Origin: Chromatiales bacterium (ex Bugula neritina AB1)
Lineage (GTDB): Bacteria > Pseudomonadota > Gammaproteobacteria > Granulosicoccales > Granulosicoccaceae
Assembly (NCBI GenBank): GCA_001730015.1
Contig: MDLA01000175.1
Span: 1-64,000 of the forward strand
Length of the DNA stretch: 64,000 nucleotides
Direction of reading: 5' to 3'
The notes beneath the pieces are model-generated. The model did no database searches. It had not been told where the DNA came from and saw only the letters and a program-made list of their open reading frames with translations. Shown in pieces: positions 1 to 8,331 of the stretch (positions within the stretch are counted from its first letter, which is position 1; the number at the start of each line of letters is the position of its first letter). Position numbers and translations under genes: made by a program.

Positions 1-1253
1 TGCAAGTTAAGACTATCCTAAATCGCTGCAGTAAATTCAAGTCTTTTGTATACGGCACTATCCATTTTGTAGAAGACAATGGCCGGCAATGCCTGGAAAT
101 CGAACTGTTGCCTCGAAGCAATTCCAGGCCACTGTGCAGCTCGTGTGGGAAACCAGCCCCACTATATGATCGATTGGATCAACGTCGATTTGAGTTCATT
201 CCCTTGTGGGGAATTGCCGTATTTTTTCTATACGTGATGAGGCGAGTCAACTGTTCCAGATGCGGCGTGAAGGTTGAGCAGATCCCGTGGGCTAAAGGCA
301 AGCAGACACTGACCACCAGCTACCAACAATTTCTTGCCCATTGGGCTAAATTATTATCATGGGAACAGGTGGCGGTGAATTTCAATACCAGCTGGGATAA
401 GGTGTATCGCTCTGTAGAACAAATTGTTCGGTGGGGACTGAAGCATCGAGATCTGGACAATGTGGAGTCTATTGGCGTAGACGAGATTTCGTGGAAAAAG
501 GGGCATAATTATCTAACTTTAGTCTATCAGATTGATCAGGGCTGCAAACGCTTACTTTGGGTTGGAGAGGATCGCACGGCAAAAACGTTGTTGCGCTTTT
601 TCCACCTGTTTGGTACAGAGCGTAGTCAAAATCTTAAACACGTGTGTTCAGATATGTGGAGAGCCTACATTAAGGTTATCCATAAAAAAGCGCCTCAGGC
701 CATTCATATTCTGGATCGTTTTCATATCGTAGCTAACCTCAACAAAGCCGTTAACGAGGTTCGCGCAGAAGAACACAGAAAAATGACAGCAGATGGCTAT
801 GAGCCAGTATTGAAGAAAAGCCGTTGGTGCATTCTGAAACGACCGGAAAACCTTACCGAGAAACAGGAGATCAAACTAAAAGAAATCCTGTCCTACAATC
901 TCAAGACAGTAAGAGCCTATTTACTCAAGGAGGATTTCGACGGATTTTGGGATTATACCTCACCAGCATGGGCGGAAAAATATCTGGACCGGTGGTGTAC
1001 CCGAGTGATGAGATCAAAGATCGATCCTATGAAAAAGGTAGCCAGGTCTATACGCAAGCACAAGCCTCTAATCCTCAATTGGTTCAGGGCAAAAAAGCAA
1101 TTCTCTAGTGGCATTGTCGAAGGCCTAAATAACAAAGCAAAAGTGACTACCAGAACTTCATACGGTTTTCGCACCTTTAAATGCGCGGAAATCGCCTTAT
1201 ATCATGCACTTGGCAACCTGCCTGAGCCTCCCTCGACCCATAGATTCTGCTGA
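1..1253 (+). CDS. ISL3-family transposase (start codon one base outside window)
   Basis: DDE transposase that moves its own insertion sequence. The reading frame is open from the first bases of the window. Positions 1-2 are TG in the right frame to complete an ATG whose A lies just outside, followed by QVKTILNRC, the typical ISL3 N-terminus, which gives about 417 residues, a normal family length. It has an N-terminal zinc finger (LCSSCG followed by NCSRCG), then the catalytic residues D161 (IGVDEIS), D218 (CSDMW) and E374 (IVEGLNNKAK). The C-terminus ends in the usual YGFRTF block. The left end of the element is off the window and I could not identify a right inverted repeat after the stop, so IS borders are not defined. 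It appears intact and its insertion probably disrupted the gene that follows. Confidence 0.93.
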   Translation, partial: QVKTILNRCSKFKSFVYGTIHFVEDNGRQCLEIELLPRSNSRPLCSSCGKPAPLYDRLDQRRFEFIPLWGIAVFFLYVMRRVNCSRCGVKVEQIPWAKGKQTLTTSYQQFLAHWAKLLSWEQVAVNFNTSWDKVYRSVEQIVRWGLKHRDLDNVESIGVDEISWKKGHNYLTLVYQIDQGCKRLLWVGEDRTAKTLLRFFHLFGTERSQNLKHVCSDMWRAYIKVIHKKAPQAIHILDRFHIVANLNKAVNEVRAEEHRKMTADGYEPVLKKSRWCILKRPENLTEKQEIKLKEILSYNLKTVRAYLLKEDFDGFWDYTSPAWAEKYLDRWCTRVMRSKIDPMKKVARSIRKHKPLILNWFRAKKQFSSGIVEGLNNKAKVTTRTSYGFRTFKCAEIALYHALGNLPEPPSTHRFC

Positions 1254-1271
1254 GGAGGCGAAAAGTATAAT

Positions 1272-1820
1272 GTGAATTCGAAAACGGTTGAGATAAACGG
1301 TGGAAGGCTCTATAAAAAATCAGGGGAGGATTTTCCCTGGCAACTGAAATGCTCCCGGTTTGATTTCAGAGTGATACACGGTTGTCCTGAAATTCGATTT
1401 TTCGATCCCAGTGCGCGGGTTTATTTTGACCGAGGCAAAGATTCCGCTTCTGAAATAGATATATTTAACAACGGCGGTTTGAATGCCTCAATCGATTTTG
1501 TATCGATCAACTTGCCGTGGCGTTTCGGACGATCTGAGTTTTACGACTCCTGGTCCTGGGGTCCATCAATCGGAGTCGGTATCGGATCTCCCGCCGGTGA
1601 CTCGGAAGACGGCACAGAGAAAGCCACCGGCGCGCCCGTGGTGCTTACCTCTGTTGGTCTGTTTTTGGAGTATAAGTTTGCCAAAGAGGGGCCATCGTTC
1701 GGATTTGAAATAGGCCGTTCAGTCGGGTTTTCGTCAGATGAGTCCGTGATGGATAACTCAGACAGTGCAACATTTGTGGGTATAAAAATAAAGGTACCCA
1801 CCATTAGTCCAGGAGAATAG
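1272..1820 (+). CDS. hypothetical beta-rich protein, probably an IS-truncated gene remnant
   Basis: Open frame of 182 residues beginning at a GTG 18 bases after the transposase stop; I see no convincing ribosome binding site. The protein has no signal peptide. Its second half alternates hydrophobic and polar residues with many Gly and aromatic residues (for example SWGPSIGVGIG, GLFLEYKF, SFGFEIGRSVGF, FVGIKIKVP), a pattern seen in beta-barrel or beta-sandwich proteins. Because it starts immediately behind an IS and lacks an export signal, it may be the 3' part of an outer-membrane or surface protein gene interrupted by the element. No family assigned. About 210 bases with no gene follow before the next start. 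Confidence 0.5.
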   Translation: MNSKTVEINGGRLYKKSGEDFPWQLKCSRFDFRVIHGCPEIRFFDPSARVYFDRGKDSASEIDIFNNGGLNASIDFVSINLPWRFGRSEFYDSWSWGPSIGVGIGSPAGDSEDGTEKATGAPVVLTSVGLFLEYKFAKEGPSFGFEIGRSVGFSSDESVMDNSDSATFVGIKIKVPTISPGE

Positions 1821-2029
1821 CGTGGGGAGACTCCAGTTCTGTAACCAGCCTGCTCAGGAATTGCGTTCTGCTCGCAGAAAGTAAACCCCAATGCAGCAGT
1901 CAATACCACGGTAGATTATTCTAAATTTACGTGGTGATCTAAAAGAAGTATCAACGGCTGCTGTGATACGCTTAATACAGGGAGCAACCAGAGTCACGGT
2001 TGAAAAGTAACGAGCAAATCAGGTTTGTA

Positions 2030-3418
2030 ATGAGTAAGCGAGATTTTCGAGTTTTTTTAGCCTCACCCGGAGATGTGGGGCCAGAGCGTGAAGAAGTTAA
2101 AGCCATTGTGAATAGAATTGCCACAGAACGGCAAATTCGAGACACTCTGGATCTTCGATTGGTGGCCTGGGACCTACCCGGTATGGAAGTCGCCATGGTC
2201 GCGACGGATACACCACAATCCGCAATAGAGAAAGGGTTGCCCAATCCTTCAGAATGTCAGGCTGCGGTGGTTATTCTATGGTCTCGAATTGGCACGCCAT
2301 TGCCGGAAAAATACAAAAAACCTGATGGCAGTAGGTATTTGTCAGGGACAGAGTACGAGTATTGTGATGCCATAGCAGGTCACGAAGAAAACGGGCAGCC
2401 AGCGGTCTGGTTATATTGGAATCGAAACCCGCCTAGCATAACGTTGGGCGACCCAGAATACGCAGAAAAAGAAGCGCAGCTTAATCAGGTTAGCGCTTTT
2501 TTCGAAGATTTTAGTAACGCCGATGGCTCGCAGTCAGGAGGTTATGACACCTTCAACGATACCACCCACTTTACCACGCAGTTTGAGCAACGTCTAAGAG
2601 ATCATTTAACACAGTTTATACAAGAGGTTGAAAATGAAGAGCCCAGTACTTCACCTAAAGCGCCACCGGATACCGCCCTGGGGTACACCAACGAAGCGTT
2701 AAAGCTAGACCGAACAGAGCAGTGGATTAGCCTGCTAAAATTGCTCAATACCGACCGACACGCCACCCTGCTGTTGTATGGAACTACGCTGCAAAGCATG
2801 GAGCTTTTTGTCGCGCGCCTTTGGGCTTATGTGCAATCAGAGGCAGACAAAGAGCACGATCTAATCGAAGTGCCCGCCAAGCGCGATATGGAATTCCCAT
2901 GCAGTGCAGCGGAGTGGGTTAACCGCGTGCGCTTTGCTCTTGACGACGAGCGCTCTGCAAGTGAAGCGCTGGTCACACGGCTGCGCAATGCACCAGTGCT
3001 GCTCATTATCGGGCGCAATCCGTTTCATCTGTCTGAATTAACCGACCGACAACTAAAAGCACTGAAAGAATTCTTGAGCCGATCGTTGCCAGAAATATTT
3101 AGTGAAGTTGAGCAAGCCCCGGTGGTGCGGCATCCGCTGCGGGTATTGATCGCACTGAGCTACGACGATACACAAGCCGCTATCGAAGCATTCGATCAAT
3201 CGATGCAAACGGCATTTTCCGATACCGTAGTTCGCCATAGAAAGCTGAAGGAATTCCAATCGGTGGATTGGGAGCATATTGAATCCTACCTCGACGGACT
3301 CAAGCCTGCACCAAGCAACGCGGTTTACGAAAAGCTCAAGCAGATGTTCGCCAAGCTCGATCAAGAGAACATGAGTTTTCGGCAACTAACCGATTGGCTG
3401 AACACAACGTTACACTAG
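2030..3418 (+). CDS. DUF4062 (TIR-like) protein with degenerate NTPase-like C-terminal region
   Basis: First gene of the DGR-associated operon. Residues 1 to about 160 match the DUF4062 family, a Rossmann-like domain related to TIR/SEFIR domains (FRVFLASPGDVGPERE start, AAVVILWSRIGTPLP core, SGTEYEYCDA). The remaining part (about 225-460) has a strand-loop pattern like a P-loop NTPase (TLLLYGTTLQSMELF, APVLLIIGRNPF) but no intact GxxxxGK[ST], so it could be an inactive STAND-like module; that is inference. Start: the frame also opens at a TTG at 2000, but the ATG at 2030 begins directly with the domain (MSKRDFRVFLAS). The stop is 5 bases before the MoxR ATG, so the two are probably translated together. 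Likely an effector or signalling partner of the ATPase. Confidence 0.75.
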   Translation: MSKRDFRVFLASPGDVGPEREEVKAIVNRIATERQIRDTLDLRLVAWDLPGMEVAMVATDTPQSAIEKGLPNPSECQAAVVILWSRIGTPLPEKYKKPDGSRYLSGTEYEYCDAIAGHEENGQPAVWLYWNRNPPSITLGDPEYAEKEAQLNQVSAFFEDFSNADGSQSGGYDTFNDTTHFTTQFEQRLRDHLTQFIQEVENEEPSTSPKAPPDTALGYTNEALKLDRTEQWISLLKLLNTDRHATLLLYGTTLQSMELFVARLWAYVQSEADKEHDLIEVPAKRDMEFPCSAAEWVNRVRFALDDERSASEALVTRLRNAPVLLIIGRNPFHLSELTDRQLKALKEFLSRSLPEIFSEVEQAPVVRHPLRVLIALSYDDTQAAIEAFDQSMQTAFSDTVVRHRKLKEFQSVDWEHIESYLDGLKPAPSNAVYEKLKQMFAKLDQENMSFRQLTDWLNTTLH

Positions 3419-3423
3419 GCGCT

Positions 3424-4383
3424 ATGAAATCGAACCGATCAATTGCGGCAGATGGCTTACTGGGTCGGCAAAACCAGCCTTACTTCGCCCATCACGATCT
3501 AATCGCCGCAGCGAATACCGCACTCCTTTTAGAGATGCCGCTGCTGCTGACCGGAGAAGCAGGCTGTGGTAAGACGGAATTTGCCTGGGCAGCAGCTCAG
3601 CAGTTGGCCGGTGCTGAGCCCTTCAGTTTTTATGTTCGCAGTGATTCCGTATCACGCGATCTGCTCTATCGCTACGACAGCTTGCTGCGCTACGGGGAAT
3701 CCCAGTACGGTACTGATGCGGAGCGGCGTGACCGGGCTGATGTCAGGCGCTACCTGACGCTCGAAGCACTCGGCAAAGGGCTTTGCTCACCGCATGAGTC
3801 CGTTGTATTAATAGACGAGATAGACAAAGCCCCGCGCGACTTGCCCAACGATCTATTGCGAGAGCTTGAGCAGGGTGAATTTGAAATTGCCGAATTGCCC
3901 GAATTACCGGTAGCGAATGCCAAGCTGGATATCGACGACCCCTTCACTTTTAATCGCCTGATGAAAAAGCCAGACGGCAAACCCCGACCACTGATTATCA
4001 TAACCAGCAACGTTGAACGGCAACTGCCAGATCCATTCCTTCGGCGATGTATTTTTTATCATATTCAATTTCCCGGCGCTGAGCAGCTTCGGCAGATATT
4101 GCAGGCCCGTTTTCCGGGGGAAACACCCATTGTTGATCAGTCTATCTGCATTTTTACCACTCTGCGGAATGTATCTGGGCTCACCAAAAAACCGGCAACT
4201 TCAGAACTAATCAACTGGGTGCAGGCGATAATCGGTTTTCATCGCGATGCGAACAGCACATTGCAAGCAGCAGTGGTGTCGGTTGAAAATAAAAAGCGGG
4301 TGCAGTGGAGTTCCTTACCAGCCCTGTGCTGCCTTATAAAACTGCGCGAAGATCGTGAGCTCCTCGGCCTCGACGTCAGCTAG
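3424..4383 (+). CDS. MoxR-type AAA+ ATPase
   Basis: AAA+ ATPase of about 319 residues that would use ATP hydrolysis to remodel or activate partner proteins, typically von Willebrand A (vWA) proteins in MoxR systems. Walker A is LLTGEAGCGKTEFAW, Walker B is VVLIDEIDKAPRDLP, the sensor-1 strand is LIIITSNVERQLPDPFLRRC, and an arginine finger is likely in the last motif. The ORF could be extended 10 codons upstream to a TTG inside the previous gene; I chose the ATG at 3424, 5 bases after that stop. Its 3' end overlaps the next gene by 29 bases, indicating translational coupling with the FGE-domain membrane protein. Such MoxR plus vWA-like plus effector sets have been described as NTP-dependent conflict systems. 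Confidence 0.85.
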   Translation: MKSNRSIAADGLLGRQNQPYFAHHDLIAAANTALLLEMPLLLTGEAGCGKTEFAWAAAQQLAGAEPFSFYVRSDSVSRDLLYRYDSLLRYGESQYGTDAERRDRADVRRYLTLEALGKGLCSPHESVVLIDEIDKAPRDLPNDLLRELEQGEFEIAELPELPVANAKLDIDDPFTFNRLMKKPDGKPRPLIIITSNVERQLPDPFLRRCIFYHIQFPGAEQLRQILQARFPGETPIVDQSICIFTTLRNVSGLTKKPATSELINWVQAIIGFHRDANSTLQAAVVSVENKKRVQWSSLPALCCLIKLREDRELLGLDVS

Positions 4384-7300
4384 CAACATCGAACTTCCTA
4401 TCGATGATCTGCTGGCTCGAATTCATCGTCAGCGTACGCTGGGTGCCAGAGAGTATATAGCCGTTCAACAGCTGCTGGCTGCCCTTACCGGCGCCGATTT
4501 CAACACGGTTCGCGCCTCACTAGCGTCTCTGTTGTCGAGCAACCCAGATGAATGGGAGGAGATAGCCGCCCAGATCGATGTACTTCGGCTAGAGGCGCAA
4601 GGTGATTCGTTGCCGCAATTTAGCGGGAAGGGGGCACGAGCTGATGTCAGTGAAAGTGTGGCGGTTTCACTTGAGAGCACGCGCAACGATAACGCGAAAT
4701 TTGAGTGGGTAAAGTGGCTAAAAACCCGCTATCAGGCACTTTGCTTTCAGTTATCGAATTGGAATAGAGGGGTGTTCCTTTCTCTAGGACTTGCCGCTGG
4801 TCTGGGTGTTTATGGCATCAATGGTAAATATCTCGATCCGGCAACGGTTGATGAAATTCAAAATCCCGACCCCCGCGGTGATGATCCTGTAATTATCCAT
4901 CCCATGGACTCAACGGTTAAGTTCAAGGTCACACAAGTCCCTGGTAGCGAAGTGACCAGGCCAATCAGCGCCCCAAAAGAATCGATCTCACTCATTCTAA
5001 TTCTCACGCTGATTTCGGCACTGTTGGCACTAATCGGCTGGCGCCTACGTACCGTCGCTCGACTGCCGTCGAACCGCCTGCAGAAAGATTTTGAAAGCAC
5101 CATGGAGCAGGTGTACCAAAGTAGGGAAATTCTGGAAGCGCAATTCAGTAAAAGCGGCAAGCGTTTTTTACTCGACTATGCGGTGCCACTCACTATACCG
5201 GTATCGCCCGCAGCGATAGCAGATAGCGCCACGCTGTTAGGCCGGCTGCATAGACAAGAGGCCGGGAGGCAGCTCGATGGTATCCGCACGGTTAACCGCA
5301 GTGTTGCGTCCACCGGGCAGTTTACGCCAATAATGAAACCGGCAAGGCGGCGATTGCCCGTTTGTATGCTGGTTGATATAGAGCGGGGTGATCATCCGTG
5401 GCTTGGCAGTTTTAATCGGATTGTCGCGGCGTGGCAGAAAGAGGGCGTAGAGTTTGAACTATATCGCTTTAACAGCTCACCTCATAGAGTGCAAAGCCAG
5501 CAGTCAAAAGAATGGACAGCGCTCGGTGAGCTGGTCACTCGCGACCAGGACCTACCTTTGATTATCTTTTCCCGAAGTCTGGACCCCGACGCACTTCATG
5601 GCAAAGGAGCAGGCTGGTTACAGTGGATCAAAAGCTGGTCGGCGGCCTGCTGGATAGACCCCGATCCCTGGCCCGATGCAAATCTCAGCGCCCGCCGTGT
5701 GAGGCAAATTGCCACGCTGGAGGCAGCTGGTTTGCCGCGCTTCCCAATGACCGACGGGGGCTTGTGCGGCGCAGCCGACTGGCTTGCCGGTACCGCTACA
5801 GCAACGGTCTGTCAATTTGACAGCCGGGGTCTTTCAATTGTTGATAGTTCTAAACGGGATTCCGCTTTGGCGCTATGGGGAGCCGCTGCTGGCATGGTTC
5901 CCGACCCCAGTTGGGATCAGCTAGAGGCAATTCGTGCGCACTTTATAGAAATATACAGCGTTTTCAGCAGTCGGCACGATGTGGCTTATCTAATCAAACT
6001 GGTACACGACAAAACGGGTGAATCTGAAGATCAGGGTGGCCGTGTGCTTAACGTTACTGAAAAACTTCAGAGTGACTGGCTGGCCGATCATCGCCGCCAG
6101 GCAACGCATACAGATAATCTACGTGATTTTGAAGAACGAGCAAGAAAGTTGTTGCTGCAGCAACTGGGCGACAGACCCCCGGACGACCCGCTTCTAGCGC
6201 ATTGGTGGTCTTACAAGCGAGCTATGCACCAGGCAGTTGTGCAGCCACAGCGAGCAAAGGACTTGATCGAACCGCTACTGCAATCACCAGTGGCCGATAG
6301 CGTAGTACGCTGGATCAAACAGGAATGTAAGCTATCCGAGAATGGTGCGGATCGCCTGGGCCTTGCAAATACGGAAACGCTACGCCGTGCGGTCGGTCAG
6401 GCGCGTGGCGTTGATTGGCGAGAAGTACTCGGGCAAGCTAAATCCGACAACTGGCGTCGAGCCCTGCTTGAGCATATAGCCCATTGGAATCCCGGCTGGC
6501 GTTTGCTTTGGCTAGTCCCTCTGGCCGGAATGCTATTTCTATCGAGTCAGATTCTAGGCTCGCAATGGCTGAAAGATCAACTGCCGCTTCGCCACGCTAC
6601 GCTTCCAGCGTCCTGGGTGTTGGCAGAGCTAAAAGCAACAGAGCAAGTAGCGTTACCGGAGATGGTTCAAATTACAGGTGGCAGTTTTAAAATGGGTTCG
6701 ATGACCGGTGACAAGGATGAACAGCCGGTTCATTCGGTTACCGTAGCTTCTTTTGATATGTCAAAAACGGAAGTAACGGTGGAGCAATATGCGGCGTGTG
6801 TATTGGCTGGTCAGTGTGATGAGCCTGAAACACCTTATTCGACATGTAGCTGGCCCGGATTGGAGGGGCTGGAGATTGTTGAGGGAAGGGTGATATTTGG
6901 CACTGAGCAGTCAAAACAACGCACGCAAGACCCGATTAACTGCGTAACCTGGCATCAGGCGCAACAGTACGCGAAGTATGTCAGTGCATGGATTCCCGGT
7001 GCCCGTTTGCCGAGCGAGGCAGAATGGGAATATGCAGCCAGAGATGGTGGAAAGCAACGGCAATATCCATGGGGAGACAGCCCGCCAGAGGGGTGCAAAT
7101 TCGCTGTAATCAACTCCTGTAGTTATGATCGGCCGCAGCCGGTGTGTTCTATTCCGGCAGGTAATACCTCAGCGGGACTATGCGATATGGCTGGCAATGT
7201 ATGGGAGTGGCTGGAAGATGATTGGCACGGCAATTACGACGGTGCGCCCGATGACGGATCGGCCTGGCTATCAAAGGAAGAAGGCCGGAGCCGTGTCATT

Positions 7301-7417
7301 CGGGGCGGCTCGTTCAGCAACGGCCCGCGCAACGCGCGCGTGGCGGATCGCTACTGGTTCGAGCCGGACAATCGCGCCGTCAGCCTGGGTTTTCGTCTAT
7401 CGAGGTCTTTACCCTGA
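4355..7417 (+). CDS. large membrane protein with vWA-like and FGE-sulfatase (C-type lectin fold) domains; DGR target 1
   Basis: 1020-residue protein and one of the two diversified targets. The N-terminal 100 residues are helical and resemble N-termini of CoxE/vWA-type partners of MoxR ATPases. Hydrophobic segments lie near 145-165, 207-228 and 715-735. Residues about 330-490 look like a degenerate vWA/Rossmann domain (LPVCMLVDIERGD, LIIFSRSLDPDAL) without an intact MIDAS motif. From about 770 to 1018 there is a complete FGE-sulfatase/SUMF1-type fold (GGSFKMGS, LPSEAEWEYAARDG, DMAGNVWEW, VIRGGSF, LGFRLS). The VR occupies codons about 977-1017. Expected FGE catalytic cysteines are not evident in the pocket, so I read it as a binding scaffold. 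It starts at a GTG within the moxR gene. It probably couples ligand binding by the variable lectin face to the MoxR/DUF4062 partners at the membrane. Confidence 0.85.
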   Translation: MSSSASTSASNIELPIDDLLARIHRQRTLGAREYIAVQQLLAALTGADFNTVRASLASLLSSNPDEWEEIAAQIDVLRLEAQGDSLPQFSGKGARADVSESVAVSLESTRNDNAKFEWVKWLKTRYQALCFQLSNWNRGVFLSLGLAAGLGVYGINGKYLDPATVDEIQNPDPRGDDPVIIHPMDSTVKFKVTQVPGSEVTRPISAPKESISLILILTLISALLALIGWRLRTVARLPSNRLQKDFESTMEQVYQSREILEAQFSKSGKRFLLDYAVPLTIPVSPAAIADSATLLGRLHRQEAGRQLDGIRTVNRSVASTGQFTPIMKPARRRLPVCMLVDIERGDHPWLGSFNRIVAAWQKEGVEFELYRFNSSPHRVQSQQSKEWTALGELVTRDQDLPLIIFSRSLDPDALHGKGAGWLQWIKSWSAACWIDPDPWPDANLSARRVRQIATLEAAGLPRFPMTDGGLCGAADWLAGTATATVCQFDSRGLSIVDSSKRDSALALWGAAAGMVPDPSWDQLEAIRAHFIEIYSVFSSRHDVAYLIKLVHDKTGESEDQGGRVLNVTEKLQSDWLADHRRQATHTDNLRDFEERARKLLLQQLGDRPPDDPLLAHWWSYKRAMHQAVVQPQRAKDLIEPLLQSPVADSVVRWIKQECKLSENGADRLGLANTETLRRAVGQARGVDWREVLGQAKSDNWRRALLEHIAHWNPGWRLLWLVPLAGMLFLSSQILGSQWLKDQLPLRHATLPASWVLAELKATEQVALPEMVQITGGSFKMGSMTGDKDEQPVHSVTVASFDMSKTEVTVEQYAACVLAGQCDEPETPYSTCSWPGLEGLEIVEGRVIFGTEQSKQRTQDPINCVTWHQAQQYAKYVSAWIPGARLPSEAEWEYAARDGGKQRQYPWGDSPPEGCKFAVINSCSYDRPQPVCSIPAGNTSAGLCDMAGNVWEWLEDDWHGNYDGAPDDGSAWLSKEEGRSRVIRGGSFSNGPRNARVADRYWFEPDNRAVSLGFRLSRSLP
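7283..7404 (+). repeat. DGR variable repeat VR1
   Basis: 122 bp at the 3' end of the first FGE gene, aligned without gaps to the template repeat at 9367-9488. It differs at 12 positions and every one is an adenine in the template (A to G six times, A to T five times, A to C once). The changes alter codons at the lectin ligand face, including template Asn to Ser, Asp, Tyr, Phe or Ala, Arg to Trp and Asp to Val. The block CTGGGTTTTCGTCTATCGAG ending at 7404 is identical to the template, after which VR and template diverge (GTCTT versus CTGAA), as expected for an initiation-of-mutagenic-homing site. The gene stops 13 bases later. Confidence 0.97.
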
Positions 7418-7502
7418 TCACTTTTACCCTCTTGCCCTTTTCGCTTTTATGGGTCAATCTGTAGTGCAGGCTGCGTTTAATAACAACAGGGAGGATGTTA
7501 AA

Positions 7503-7979
7503 ATGCAGATTAGCTTGGTAACGCTCGCTTTTGATCCGGCGACCGGGGGTTTTCCACAGGCTCCGTTGAAAGAGATTGAAGGCGAAATAGTCAATGTCGT
7601 TGAGCATTTTTTTCACTTTGAAGAGGTGCCCCGACTTTTACTGGTGGTTCACCATCGCGAGCAACCGCGCAGCGGGGGTAAGTCCAAGCGGCTCGTGGTG
7701 GGAGATTTACCACCTGAAGATCGCGAATTATATAAGCGATTATCGGCTTGGCGTTTGGGGCGCTCGCAAGCTGATGGGGTTCCGGTCTATATCATCTTTA
7801 CCAATCGGCACCTTGCGGATTTAGCGCGCCGCAGGCCGCGTTCAAATCGCGAGTTGGTTGAGGTACGTGGTGTCGGTGAGGCGAAAGCTGGCCAATACGG
7901 AGCCGAGGTACTCAAAGTGGTGAGTCAGTATCTATCGGCAGAGGATACCCAGGAAGCCCCGAAGAAAGACGATGTCTAG
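7503..7979 (+). CDS. HRDC-domain DGR accessory protein
   Basis: 158-residue soluble protein. An ORF in this frame runs back through VR1, but the real start is the ATG at 7503, preceded by a strong AGGGAGG site about 8 bases upstream. The C-terminal half (about 75-150) matches an HRDC helical nucleic-acid-binding domain (LYKRLSAWRLGRSQADGVPVY, then RRPRSNRELVEVRGVGEAK). HRDC proteins are a known accessory family of DGRs, probably binding template RNA or cDNA. The N-terminal half (1-70) is unassigned. It overlaps avd by 8 bases and sits between target 1 and the reverse transcriptase, so it is part of the same transcript. Confidence 0.88.
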   Translation: MQISLVTLAFDPATGGFPQAPLKEIEGEIVNVVEHFFHFEEVPRLLLVVHHREQPRSGGKSKRLVVGDLPPEDRELYKRLSAWRLGRSQADGVPVYIIFTNRHLADLARRRPRSNRELVEVRGVGEAKAGQYGAEVLKVVSQYLSAEDTQEAPKKDDV

Positions 7980-8331
7980 CGGTAGTATTCCGACGGTCTA
8001 TGTGCAGTGGGAGACTTTTCTGCATTGGCTGCTAGATCGCACTGAGGGCTTTCCAAAGCGATTGCGGTTCACGCTAACCAGTCGCATCGATAATCGCGCA
8101 CTCGATGTCTTTGAACGGTTGGTCGAAGCACGGTACTCCCGAGACAAGATCAATTTGCTTTCAGCGATAAATCGTGATTTGGAGATTCTTCGCCTGCTAT
8201 TGCGAATTGCCCATGATCGTCGTGCGCTTGACCATCGGGCTTTTGATCATGCTACCGTGCAGATAGATACGACCGGCCGTATGATCGGGGGGTGGCTCAG
8301 GCAGCAGCGACAGCGTAGTAATACTCGTTGA
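7972..8331 (+). CDS. avd: Avd, DGR accessory variability determinant
   Basis: 119-residue all-helical basic protein matching the Avd family (four-helix bundle, pentameric in the Bordetella phage system) that binds the reverse transcriptase and template RNA and is needed for cDNA synthesis. Family hallmarks are visible: FPKRLRFTLTSRID in helix 2, LVEARYSRDK in the middle, LEILRLLLRIAHDRRAL and the C-terminal GRMIGGWLRQQR, where Avd proteins usually end with GGWI/LK. The ATG lies inside the end of the HRDC gene and the TGA shares 4 bases (TTGA) with the TTG start of the RT gene, so the three are translationally coupled. Confidence 0.93.
   Translation: MSSGSIPTVYVQWETFLHWLLDRTEGFPKRLRFTLTSRIDNRALDVFERLVEARYSRDKINLLSAINRDLEILRLLLRIAHDRRALDHRAFDHATVQIDTTGRMIGGWLRQQRQRSNTR

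Noticed and set aside
7125-7502. Upstream extension of the HRDC reading frame through VR1
   Set aside because: This stretch is the FGE gene in another frame; the HRDC ATG at 7503 has its own AGGGAGG site and starts the conserved protein.
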